A stretch of 11,824 bases of DNA, taken from an uncultured Kiritimatiellota bacterium (GTDB lineage: Bacteria; Verrucomicrobiota; Kiritimatiellia; RFP12; UBA1067). Shown in pieces: positions 1-7,102 of this stretch. The stretch is taken from NCBI GenBank assembly GCA_934675625.1, contig CAKURH010000107.1, forward strand, positions 1 through 11,824, read 5' to 3'. Numbering within the stretch: position 1 is the first letter of the stretch; each line of letters starts with the position of its first letter. A model generated the notes under the pieces. That model made no database searches. It saw only the letters and a list, made by a program, of their open reading frames with translations, and was not told where the DNA came from. The position numbers and the translations under genes are program-made.

Positions 1-22
1 CCCCCCCCCCCCCCCCCCCCCC
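1..22. repeat. Poly-C homopolymer at contig edge
   Basis: The window opens with 22 consecutive C residues, directly followed by AT-rich sequence (ATTTATTA). No other homopolymer of this size occurs in the window. Its position at the very end, and the known tendency of two-colour Illumina chemistry to produce poly-G tails (poly-C on the other strand), make a read or assembly artefact more likely than genuine sequence. Confidence 0.75.
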
Positions 23-52
23 ATTTATTAGCCAAGGCTCTGGAGGGTCTGT

Positions 53-71
53 GTGCGCGTCTGACGCGCAC
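53..71. other. Short stem-loop upstream of the GH50 gene
   Basis: GTGCGCG at 53-59 pairs perfectly with CGCGCAC at 65-71 around a five-base loop (TCTGA). It lies 16 bases before the ATG at 88. No T-run follows on either strand, so it does not look like an intrinsic terminator. A GGAGGG sequence sits just upstream at 42-47. It may be structure in the 5' untranslated region, but chance in GC-rich DNA cannot be excluded. Confidence 0.35.
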
Positions 72-87
72 GAGATCTGAGCGCCGC

Positions 88-2133
88 ATGACCGTGGCGT
101 TCAGGGTTTGCGCCGTCGCGCTCGGAGTCCTTTTGTGGACGCTTCCGTCCGTGGCCGCGTCCGAGGTCGGTGCGCCGTTCTATCCGTCCGCGCAGGTGGG
201 CGTCGAGGGCCTTTCGGGCGGGCGCGTGAAGCCGCGTGCGTGGGGGCTCGCCGTCGGCGTCGAGGCCGAGCGTCCGTGGAGCGGCGTCTGCCTGCGCTTC
301 GCCGCACCGGCCGATGTCACCCCGTGGCGCGAGATCGTTGCGGTCGTCACGAATCTCACCGACGCGCCGCTGACGCTGAAGCTCCATGTGAAGACGCTCG
401 GCAAGGGAAACCGCTTTCTTTCCGGCGAAGCGACGCTCGCGCCACGCGCGGCGGGCGAGATTGTCGCGCCCGTTGCGCCGGGGGTTCATCTTGTGCCGTT
501 CTCGATTCCCGGATTGCGCGGCTACGAAGCGGATGGCGCGCATCTGACGGCGGACGACCTGCGCCGCATCGGCCTCGTCAACGTGTTTCGTCCGCAAGGC
601 CCCCGCCGCGCGGCGTTTGGCGTCCGCGCAGTCTTTCCGCGCGACCCCCGAAACGACCCGTGGCCGGAGGTCGCGGAACAGGACTTCTTTCCGTTCGTCG
701 ACCGCTTTGGGCAGTACCGCCATGCAGACTGGCCGGGCAAGACGCAGGAAGAGGCCGACCTCATCGCCGCGCGAAACGCGGAGGACGCCTGGCTGACCGC
801 ACATGCCGCGAGCCCCATTCGCGGCGGCGACCGCTTCGGCGGCTGGGCGGCGGGTCCGCAGCTTCGCGCCACCGGCTTCTTCCGCACCGAGAAGGTGGAC
901 GGCAAATGGTGGCTCGTTGATCCGGACGGGCGCCTCTTCTGGTCGCAGGGCATCGTGGGCGTGCGCATCGGACACGCGACCGGCATCACGGGGCGTGAAC
1001 GCTTCTTCGCGGAACTGCCCGACCGGAATGACCCTGTCTTCGGCGCGTGCTGGACGTCGTGCGCGCGTGTGACCGCGCGTAGCTTCTATCGGAACTTTGC
1101 GTCCTACGAAGCCTTTTCGTTCCCGCGCGCAAACCTGATTCGCAAGTATGGCGCTGGCTACCTCGAAACGCTGGGCCCTCGTGCGCACCGGCGACTGCGG
1201 GCCTGGGGCGTCAACACAATCGGCAACTGGAGCGACGCTTGGGCGTTGTCCGCCGCGCCCTTGCGCACGCCCTACGTTGACTGGATCGACTCGCGCGCGC
1301 GACCGATCAAGACGAATCTCCCCGGACACACTGTCCCCGACGTCTTCGCGCCCGGTTTCGCCGCGAACCTCGAAAAGGCTGTCGCCGCGCGCGCGAAGCG
1401 CAGCGGTGCCGACCCGTGGTGCGTGGGTTGGTTCGTCGACAACGAGATTGGTTGGGGCGAGACGGATGACGCGCTCGCGCGCATGGTGCTCGCCGCGCCG
1501 GACGACCAGCCCGCCAAGGTCGCGTTCCTCAAGCGCCTGTCCAAGAAGGGCATCGACCCCGCGCATGTGCCCTACGAGGAACTTTGCGCGTTCTCGCGCC
1601 TCTTCGAGGAAACCTACTTCTCGACCGTGCGCACGTTGGTGAAGAAGCACGCACCGAACCGGCTCTACCTTGGCTGCCGCTTCCTCGCCCGCCGGGCGGA
1701 TGCCGTCTGGCGCACGGCCGCGCGCTTCTGCGACGTGATGAGCGTCAACGTCTACCGCGACGTGCCGTCGGTCGATTTGCCGGACGGATGCGAGGATCGT
1801 CCGCTGCTCATCGGCGAGTATCATTTTGGCGCCCTCGACCGGGGCCTTCTGCATGCGGGAATTGTGCCGGCGCGTGACCAGGCCGATCGCGCCGACCGCT
1901 ACCGGCGCTACGTGCGCACGGCCTTGGCGTCGAAGCGGATCGTCGGCGCGCACTGGTTCCTCTGGCGCGACCAGGCCCTCACGGGGCGGTCGGACGGCGA
2001 ATGCTTCCAGAGCGGCTTCCTCGACGTGACAGACCGCCCCTATCCCGAGATGGTGGCGGCCGCGCGCGAACTCGCCGGCGAACTCTATCCGATCCACCTC
2101 AACAGACAGCAAGAAGAAAGGAAGAATCCATGA
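88..2133 (+). CDS. Secreted GH50-family beta-agarase-like glycoside hydrolase
   Basis: The protein has 681 residues. Residues 1-24 look like a Sec signal peptide (hydrophobic core, then SVAAS), so the enzyme should act outside the cytoplasm. Residues about 30-190 form a beta-rich N-terminal part like the non-catalytic domain that precedes the barrel in GH50 agarases. From about residue 200 the family hallmarks appear: DRFGQYRHADWPGK (205-218), TGFFR and KWWLVDPDGRLFW (262-285), the WGVNTIGNWSD block (373-383), WFVDNEIGWG (448-457) and IGEYHFGALDRG (575-586). By analogy with characterised GH50 enzymes, Glu453 is the likely acid/base and Glu577 the likely nucleophile. Family members cleave beta-1,4 bonds of agarose or related galactans; the actual substrate here is not shown. 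The ATG at 88 was chosen because it places the signal peptide at the N-terminus, although no Shine-Dalgarno sequence is close and the frame stays open to the contig edge. The stop overlaps the next start (ATGA). Confidence 0.88.
   Translation: MTVAFRVCAVALGVLLWTLPSVAASEVGAPFYPSAQVGVEGLSGGRVKPRAWGLAVGVEAERPWSGVCLRFAAPADVTPWREIVAVVTNLTDAPLTLKLHVKTLGKGNRFLSGEATLAPRAAGEIVAPVAPGVHLVPFSIPGLRGYEADGAHLTADDLRRIGLVNVFRPQGPRRAAFGVRAVFPRDPRNDPWPEVAEQDFFPFVDRFGQYRHADWPGKTQEEADLIAARNAEDAWLTAHAASPIRGGDRFGGWAAGPQLRATGFFRTEKVDGKWWLVDPDGRLFWSQGIVGVRIGHATGITGRERFFAELPDRNDPVFGACWTSCARVTARSFYRNFASYEAFSFPRANLIRKYGAGYLETLGPRAHRRLRAWGVNTIGNWSDAWALSAAPLRTPYVDWIDSRARPIKTNLPGHTVPDVFAPGFAANLEKAVAARAKRSGADPWCVGWFVDNEIGWGETDDALARMVLAAPDDQPAKVAFLKRLSKKGIDPAHVPYEELCAFSRLFEETYFSTVRTLVKKHAPNRLYLGCRFLARRADAVWRTAARFCDVMSVNVYRDVPSVDLPDGCEDRPLLIGEYHFGALDRGLLHAGIVPARDQADRADRYRRYVRTALASKRIVGAHWFLWRDQALTGRSDGECFQSGFLDVTDRPYPEMVAAARELAGELYPIHLNRQQEERKNP
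2117..2124 (+). promoter_or_regulatory. Ribosome binding site for the surface-protein gene
   Basis: AAAGGAAG lies inside the last codons of the GH50 gene. Its AGGA core is 7 bases before the ATG at 2130. This fixes the start of the next gene at 2130 rather than at the longer upstream frame beginning at 2001, and indicates translational coupling across the ATGA overlap. Confidence 0.75.
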
Positions 2134-4937
2134 CAAAGGGAAAAGTGCTCGTTGGATGTGCGCTATGTGCGCTTCAGGTGATGGCGGTAGAGGACCGCAC
2201 GGTTGAAGCCGGCGAAAGCGTGACGCTGACGGAATCCGCCGACTACGGACGGTTGGTCGTCAACGGTTCGCTGACCGTTGCTTCGCGCGTTCGCCTGACG
2301 TGCGAACAGCTGTGCGTGGGCACGGGCGCGGTGGACAACGCCTCGCTCGTCCTTCAGAATTGCGCAACGGTGTCGGTGACGAAAGCGAGCCAAGGAAACG
2401 GCTTCGACTGCGTGATTGGCGTCGAGGGGTCAACGGGCGCGTCGTTGACGCTGGCGGATGGCGCGTTCATGGACGTCAACGGCACCTTGGGGCTAGCGCA
2501 TGGCCAGACGCTCGTCACGCAGGGGAACATTGTCCTGGACGGGGCGTCGCTGCTGAAGGTCAAGACGGGTCTGTTCATCAATCGCGGCGGCACGTGGGCG
2601 AATGTCGATTCGGCGGTTCCTTACGCGACCGTCGCCCTGAACGGGACTTCGCGGCTTGAGATCGGCGGTTCGATCACCAAGAACAACAACACGACGGCCG
2701 CTTTCCGCTTCAATGGCGGCGAACTGTGCGGTACGGGAAAGGGCGCTCTTGTCAACGACAACCAGAAGGGAAAGGTCATCTTCGAAAGCGTGGACGGACA
2801 GGACATCCGGTTGCGTCGGACGAGCGATTTTACGGCGATGATTGCCGAGGGCGGAAATCGCGCGTCATTCGAGGCGCAGGGCGAGGGCGCGCTCGTCAAG
2901 CTGGGGGCGGGGCGCGGACCTTTGGCTTCCGCCACGGGTTCGGGCTTTTTGGCTTTCGCGTTGAATCAGCTCGGCGGGATTCGCGTGGAGGAGGGCGGTT
3001 TCGTGCTGGACGCCACGTCGGCAGCGGCCATTCCCGCGACACGGCCGATGACCGTGTTCCCCGGCGCGTTGCTGGACTTGAACGGGCGCTCGCTGTTGCT
3101 CCACACGCTCGTCGCAAGCGGTGCGGGTTCGCTTCTGAACACGTCTGAAGCCCTGTCGACGCTGACGGTCGGCGGCGGAAACGGCGATGTCCGGATTGAG
3201 TCCGTTGCGGGCAACGTCGCCCTCGTCAAGGAGGGGAGCGGCACGCTCGAACTCGTTTCGGGCACGGCGGAATCCGTCTCGGTCACAGCCGGTGCGGCCG
3301 TGTTTGGCAACCGCCGGGAAATCGGCTTCCCCTACTACAAGTGGCACGTCACGGCCGCCCAGTACGGGCGGCAGTATAATGTCCGCGCCTCGGAGGTGTA
3401 CTTCTATTCGGGCGACGACGACATCACGGCGGCGTCTGTCGTGTCCTGCTTTCAGGACACGACGGGTGAGAGCGCAGGGGACGTGAACTACGGCGGCACC
3501 CGCCCCGAACATCTGCTGGATCGCGATCTTCAGACCCTGTGGGACGACCGACGGCTCGCCCGCAATGAGGGTGAGTTGGCGAACCTGTGCTGGGTCGCGT
3601 TTCGGTGCCGTTCGTCTGTTCCGTTCACGTCCTATACATTCGCCACGGGCGACAAGATCGAAGTCTTCCCCAGCGCCTGGACGTTCTGCGGCAGTGCCGA
3701 CGGAGAAAACTGGACGGTTCTGGACACGCGGACAAACGTTGTCGCGACGGCGGTCAACGCCCAGTTGACGGAACGGTTTCCCGTCGCCGATCCGTCCGTC
3801 CGCGAGACGCTGACGGTCGGTCGGGTCGCGGTCGCGTCGGAGGCGAAGCTGACGGTTGCCGGCGCGACGCTTGTCTGTTCGTCGTTCGATGCGAGTGCGG
3901 GGGAGATCCGTCTGGTTGACGGCGGCACGGTCGAGGCCGGCGACGGCGCGGTCTACTATCCGAACCTGACAGGCGACGGATGTCTGGCGAAAATCGGTTC
4001 AGGCGAGAGGACGATCTATGGTTCGGGTGCCTTCGCGGGACTTGTGGACGTGCGCGAGGGCGTGCTGCGGTTCACCGACTGCGGCGCGGAGGGCCCGTGG
4101 TTCAGGTTTTCGATTTTAGCCAATCGCACAAACGGGACTGCGAGCGTTCAATTGAGCGAACTGGCGCTTTACGACGCCCAGGGACGCCGCCTCAATCAGG
4201 GGCTGGCGTTCAACGAGACGAACAAGGCGGCGCCGTCTCTCGCGGCGGGCGAGCTGACGACGATCTGCAAGGCGTCGAGAGAGTCGGAGGGGCCCGACAA
4301 GATGACGGACGGCGACTTGTCCACCAAGGCCGGACTCTACACGACGGAGAAGCCAAACGTCATCACGATGAGGTTGGCGGAGGACGCGGGACGCGTCGTC
4401 TCCTATGCGCTGGCGACGGGCAACGACCATTCGGAGCGGGATCCGGGCGCGTGGACGCTGGAGGCGTCGGCGAACGGCACGGATTGGGTGAGGCTCGACA
4501 CGCGCACGGACGTGGAGGTTGGCGAGGCGCGGAGCACCTACGCCGCCTACAACGGCGGAAAGCCTTTCTTTGCGACGAATGACGTCGCGGGCGCCGTAGC
4601 GTTCGCACCGTCCGCGACGGTCAAGGTGAGTGGCGACGCCGTGCTGGACCTGTCCGACACGGAGACGGTCATCGGCAACCTGATGGTCGACTACGCGAGC
4701 GGCGGCACGATTCGGAAGTTCCGCCCGGGGGTGTCGGGTACGCTGACGGTCTCCAACGTGCCGAGTCCGTGGCGGGAGTTGACGTTGCCGGTTCGGCTGG
4801 AGGACGTCGGCGATTCGGGCAATTTCGCGGACTGGTCGGTCATCGTCAACGGCCGGCGACTGCGCCGGGCGACGCTGACGGTGCGTGACGGGGCCCTCGT
4901 CATCGTCAAGCCTGGCCTTGCGATTGTCATCCGCTAA
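2130..4937 (+). CDS. Exported surface protein with autotransporter-type repeats and two discoidin-like modules
   Basis: The protein has 935 residues. It starts with a short signal peptide (residues 1-19, ending VMA) and continues with beta-strand-rich sequence full of Gly, Thr, Val and short 'LTV' strands, typical of a parallel beta-helix. Residues about 365-394 (LVKEGSGTLELVSG and following) match the autotransporter-associated beta-strand repeat pattern, and a second, weaker copy begins at about 618 (LAKIGSGERTIYGSG). Each copy is followed by an F5/8-type-C/discoidin-like module, at about 400-552 and 657-814. Both modules carry SYxxATG, an AWT strand and a W..LDTRT strand, the usual pattern of carbohydrate- or surface-binding discoidin folds. 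The C-terminus ends in hydrophobic strands (GLAIVIR) with no autotransporter barrel or PEP-CTERM motif. Coupling to the GH50 gene suggests a role in holding or binding polysaccharide. No enzymatic motif was recognised. Domain names are inferred by eye from sequence pattern. Confidence 0.75.
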   Translation: MTKGKVLVGCALCALQVMAVEDRTVEAGESVTLTESADYGRLVVNGSLTVASRVRLTCEQLCVGTGAVDNASLVLQNCATVSVTKASQGNGFDCVIGVEGSTGASLTLADGAFMDVNGTLGLAHGQTLVTQGNIVLDGASLLKVKTGLFINRGGTWANVDSAVPYATVALNGTSRLEIGGSITKNNNTTAAFRFNGGELCGTGKGALVNDNQKGKVIFESVDGQDIRLRRTSDFTAMIAEGGNRASFEAQGEGALVKLGAGRGPLASATGSGFLAFALNQLGGIRVEEGGFVLDATSAAAIPATRPMTVFPGALLDLNGRSLLLHTLVASGAGSLLNTSEALSTLTVGGGNGDVRIESVAGNVALVKEGSGTLELVSGTAESVSVTAGAAVFGNRREIGFPYYKWHVTAAQYGRQYNVRASEVYFYSGDDDITAASVVSCFQDTTGESAGDVNYGGTRPEHLLDRDLQTLWDDRRLARNEGELANLCWVAFRCRSSVPFTSYTFATGDKIEVFPSAWTFCGSADGENWTVLDTRTNVVATAVNAQLTERFPVADPSVRETLTVGRVAVASEAKLTVAGATLVCSSFDASAGEIRLVDGGTVEAGDGAVYYPNLTGDGCLAKIGSGERTIYGSGAFAGLVDVREGVLRFTDCGAEGPWFRFSILANRTNGTASVQLSELALYDAQGRRLNQGLAFNETNKAAPSLAAGELTTICKASRESEGPDKMTDGDLSTKAGLYTTEKPNVITMRLAEDAGRVVSYALATGNDHSERDPGAWTLEASANGTDWVRLDTRTDVEVGEARSTYAAYNGGKPFFATNDVAGAVAFAPSATVKVSGDAVLDLSDTETVIGNLMVDYASGGTIRKFRPGVSGTLTVSNVPSPWRELTLPVRLEDVGDSGNFADWSVIVNGRRLRRATLTVRDGALVIVKPGLAIVIR
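3438..3463. repeat. Perfect 11-bp inverted repeat inside the surface-protein gene
   Basis: GTCGTGTCCTG (3438-3448) and CAGGACACGAC (3453-3463) are exact reverse complements separated by the four-base loop CTTT. The stem can be extended by a T-G and then a C-G pair (3437/3464 and 3436/3465). It codes for part of the first discoidin-like module (around SVVSCFQDTT). No T-run follows, so it is not a standard terminator. Confidence 0.6.
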
Positions 4938-5090
4938 GCGCCCCCCTTACAAGTCTCCTTATATGTAGTGTGAGACCTCTATCACGCATTGAAATGGGAA
5001 TGCGCAATATGATATACTCCGCGCACTTTTTCACGGGATGGCGGTTTGCCTCGCAGAGGACTTTACGCAAAGACGATCAGAAAAGCCAGC
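4938..5090. other. Intergenic region between the surface-protein and lipoprotein genes
   Basis: This 153-base stretch is more AT-rich than its surroundings. It holds a promoter (4989-5018) and a weak possible stem GTGTGA (4968-4973)/TCACGC (4982-4987) with one G-T pair and an eight-base loop. No T-run follows the stem, so a terminator for the upstream operon is not convincingly visible. A TTG at 5046 opens the lipoprotein frame earlier, but it lacks a signal sequence at its N-terminus and is not taken as the start. Confidence 0.5.
4989..5018 (+). promoter_or_regulatory. Sigma-70-type promoter with extended -10, upstream of the lipoprotein gene
   Basis: TTGAAA (4989-4994) and TATACT (5013-5018) are separated by 18 bases. 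The -10 is preceded by TGA (5010-5012), giving the extended -10 string TGATATACT. Transcription would begin near 5025, leaving a leader of roughly 66 bases before the ATG at 5091. The same extended -10 string occurs before the tRNA-Tyr gene. Confidence 0.7.
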
Positions 5091-6254
5091 ATGAAAGACA
5101 AGCGCAGGTTGCTCTTGTGGGGCGCAGTGTGCGCGCTGTGCGTCGGCGGGTGCCAGACGATTGACGCGCGTTTGGGAAAAGCCGACTCGCCGCAGGCCCT
5201 TGCACAGGCCGTCGCCGACTACTACGTGTACGATGCGGAGGACGAAAGCTGCGCCGTGGCGATCATCTCGCCGACGGGAAGCGTCTTTGCGCAAGCCGGG
5301 GCGGCGACGAAACATTCGCTTTTCCGCATCGCGTCCCTCTCGAAGTTCTTTCTTCATCCCGTCCTGCTGAAGCTTCATGCGCAGGGGCGTCTGAACCTCG
5401 ACCAGCCCGTCACGTCCTGCTCGAAGCTCGACCTGCCGCCGGAATACGGACGCATCACGCTGCGCGACCTGCTGCTGAACCGCAGCGGCCTGCCGCGCGA
5501 GTTCATCGTGCGATGGGAGCCGATTGACACGTGGACGGCCTTTTCCTGCGGCTTCTTCGGCACGGACATCTACGCGGCATTCGAGACGCGGGACGACTTT
5601 GCGCGCATGGCCTGGCGGCCGTGGTGGCGGCATGCCGTGCGGGCGCGGCGCGAAATCTACTCGAACATGGGCTTCGGCCTGTTGGGGACGGCGGTCGAGG
5701 ACGCGCTCGGTCTGTCGCTGGAGGAAATTCTCTGCACGGAACTGACGGTGCCGCAGGCGCTCGCCGACACGACATACGAGCCGCGCGGCGACCAGACGAA
5801 CCGCCTGACGCGCGCGTGTGCGGGGCATCTGCCCTGGCTGACGCGGCGTGGCCGCGACGTGCCCGACCATCGGCTGGGCAGCGCCCTGCGAGCGACAGGC
5901 GGCCTTTTCTCGTCCGCCGCAGACAGCGCGACGCTTTTCTCGTCTTACTGGGCGGTCGTCGACGAGCAGCTGAAGGATCGCGACGTCAACGCCTACGCGG
6001 ACGAGGCCGTCTTCGGGCTTTTGCGCGTGAAGGTTCTCTCGGACGGCTCGCGCGTCCTTTATCGCGCCGGCATGATCTACGGCGGCGCGTCGTTCGTGGG
6101 CTTTGACCTGCGGACGCGGGCGGTCGTCGTGATTTTGCGCAACGTCACCAGCTGGCCCGACCGTCGCGGCTTCGCCGTGCTGGAGGCCCTGCGGGCCCTT
6201 TGCCCGGAAACGGGCCGTTCGTGCCGCAATCGGGCGGCTCCCTGCACTTTATGA
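5091..6254 (+). CDS. Lipoprotein of the serine beta-lactamase-like/penicillin-binding family
   Basis: The protein has 387 residues from the ATG at 5091. Residues 1-21 form a lipoprotein signal peptide: MKDKRR, hydrophobic core, then LCVGGC with Cys21 as the lipidation site. This, and the lack of a signal in the 15 extra residues from the TTG at 5046, decides the start. The remainder fits the class C beta-lactamase-like fold (Beta-lactamase family, PF00144): the SxxK nucleophile motif is SLSK (Ser82, Lys85), the YxN motif is YSN (190-192), and ATGGLFSSAADSA (268-280) is the usual helix-capping segment. The third motif, commonly H/K-x-G, appears as YRAG (324-327). Relatives include esterases, D-aminopeptidases and peptidoglycan DD-peptidases, so the substrate cannot be named and a true beta-lactamase is only one option. 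It would act on the periplasmic face or outside the cell. No clear Shine-Dalgarno sequence precedes it. Its TGA stop forms part of the etfB promoter. Confidence 0.82.
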   Translation: MKDKRRLLLWGAVCALCVGGCQTIDARLGKADSPQALAQAVADYYVYDAEDESCAVAIISPTGSVFAQAGAATKHSLFRIASLSKFFLHPVLLKLHAQGRLNLDQPVTSCSKLDLPPEYGRITLRDLLLNRSGLPREFIVRWEPIDTWTAFSCGFFGTDIYAAFETRDDFARMAWRPWWRHAVRARREIYSNMGFGLLGTAVEDALGLSLEEILCTELTVPQALADTTYEPRGDQTNRLTRACAGHLPWLTRRGRDVPDHRLGSALRATGGLFSSAADSATLFSSYWAVVDEQLKDRDVNAYADEAVFGLLRVKVLSDGSRVLYRAGMIYGGASFVGFDLRTRAVVVILRNVTSWPDRRGFAVLEALRALCPETGRSCRNRAAPCTL

Positions 6255-6260
6255 TATAAT
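6252..6260 (+). promoter_or_regulatory. Extended -10 promoter element for the etfB operon
   Basis: TGATATAAT contains a consensus TATAAT at 6255-6260 preceded by TGA. No recognisable -35 box is present at 17 or 18 bases upstream, as is common for extended -10 promoters. The TGA (6252-6254) is also the stop codon of the lipoprotein gene. The expected transcription start is about 6267, only two or so bases before the etfB ATG at 6269. Confidence 0.65.
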
Positions 6261-6268
6261 ACCCCGCC

Positions 6269-7066
6269 ATGAAAAGCTACAACTGCGTCGTCTGCATCAA
6301 GCAGGTCCCGGACACCCAGAAGGTGACGGGCGAGGCGATGAAGGCGGACGGAACGATCAACCGCGCGGCGCTGCCCGCGATCTTCAATCCCGAGGACAAG
6401 AACGCCCTCGAAGCCGCGCTGCGGGTCAAGGAGACCTACGGCGGCACCGTCACCGTCATCACGATGGGCCTGCCCGCCGCGAAGGCGATCCTGCGCGAGG
6501 CGCTGATGTGCGGCGCCGACCGCGCGGTGCTCGTCACCGACCGCAAGGCCGCCGGCTCCGACACGCTCGCGACGAGCTACATCCTCTCGCAGGCGGTGAA
6601 GCGGTTCAGTCCCGACCTCGTCTTCTGCGGACGCCAGGCGATTGACGGCGACACGGCCCAGGTCGGCCCGCAGATCGGCGAGAAGCTCGACTGCGCGGTC
6701 GTCACGTACCTGGAGAAGCTGGAGATGGACGGCGACGTCGCGATCGCGACGCGCGACATCGGCACGGGCATCGAGACGTGCCGCGCGAAGCTGCCCGCGC
6801 TCTTCACCGTGACGGAGAAGTTCGGCGAGCTGCGTCCGTTCCAGATGCGCCGCGTCATGACGTACAAGAACGCGGAGCCGGAGGTTCTCGACTGCGCGGC
6901 AATCGGCTGCGAGGACGCGCGCTGCGGCTTTGCGGGCTCGCCGACGAGCGTCAACAAGATCCAGTCCGTCGTCCTCGCGGGCGGCGCGTTCAAGGAAGTC
7001 GCCCCGACGGACGAGGGCATCGGCGGTCTTGTCGCGGAGCTTATCGCAGAGCATACGATCGGGTAA
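6269..7066 (+). CDS. etfB: Electron transfer flavoprotein subunit beta
   Basis: The 265-residue cytoplasmic protein pairs with EtfA to carry electrons between acyl-CoA dehydrogenases and other redox partners. Recognisable family segments are CIKQVPDT (9-16), FNPEDKNALEAAL (39-51), AGSDTLATSY (95-104) and GRQAIDGDTAQVGPQ (121-135), the nucleotide-binding loop. The NPEDKNALE and GRQAIDGDTAQ forms are those of anaerobe-type EtfB proteins that serve butyryl-/acryloyl-CoA dehydrogenases, and of Bacteroidetes homologues, rather than the mitochondrial/proteobacterial type that begins VKRV.DY. Whether it bifurcates electrons cannot be decided by eye. A C-x4-C-x4-C arrangement occurs at residues 209, 214 and 219. 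The start has no Shine-Dalgarno sequence and lies 8 bases beyond a perfect -10 box, so the mRNA may be leaderless. etfA follows 36 bases later. Confidence 0.95.
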   Translation: MKSYNCVVCIKQVPDTQKVTGEAMKADGTINRAALPAIFNPEDKNALEAALRVKETYGGTVTVITMGLPAAKAILREALMCGADRAVLVTDRKAAGSDTLATSYILSQAVKRFSPDLVFCGRQAIDGDTAQVGPQIGEKLDCAVVTYLEKLEMDGDVAIATRDIGTGIETCRAKLPALFTVTEKFGELRPFQMRRVMTYKNAEPEVLDCAAIGCEDARCGFAGSPTSVNKIQSVVLAGGAFKEVAPTDEGIGGLVAELIAEHTIG

Positions 7067-7102
7067 GGGCAAGGAAGAAGTAAGAAGGAAAAGGGAAGAG
7101 GT

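Noticed and set aside
2001..2129. N-terminal extension of the surface protein to 2001
   Set aside because: It overlaps the GH50 gene by over 120 bases and lacks a signal peptide at its N-terminus, whereas the ATG at 2130 has a good Shine-Dalgarno sequence and begins a signal peptide.
28..2136. A 702-codon open frame on the minus strand opposite the GH50 gene
   Set aside because: Low-complexity Arg/Ala-rich product, fully antisense to a confidently identified enzyme, and it runs into the doubtful contig edge.
3979..4582. A 200-codon + strand frame within the surface-protein gene, and similar alternative-frame open stretches elsewhere
   Set aside because: They overlap real genes in another frame, have Arg/Gly-rich compositions without motifs, and lack ribosome binding sites.
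4968..4987. Possible terminator after the surface-protein gene
   Set aside because: The stem is only six pairs with a G-T pair, has an eight-base loop and no following T-run, and abuts a promoter.
5046..5090. TTG start for the beta-lactamase-like gene
   Set aside because: It would bury the lipoprotein signal peptide 15 residues inside the protein; the ATG at 5091 places the lipobox correctly at Cys21.
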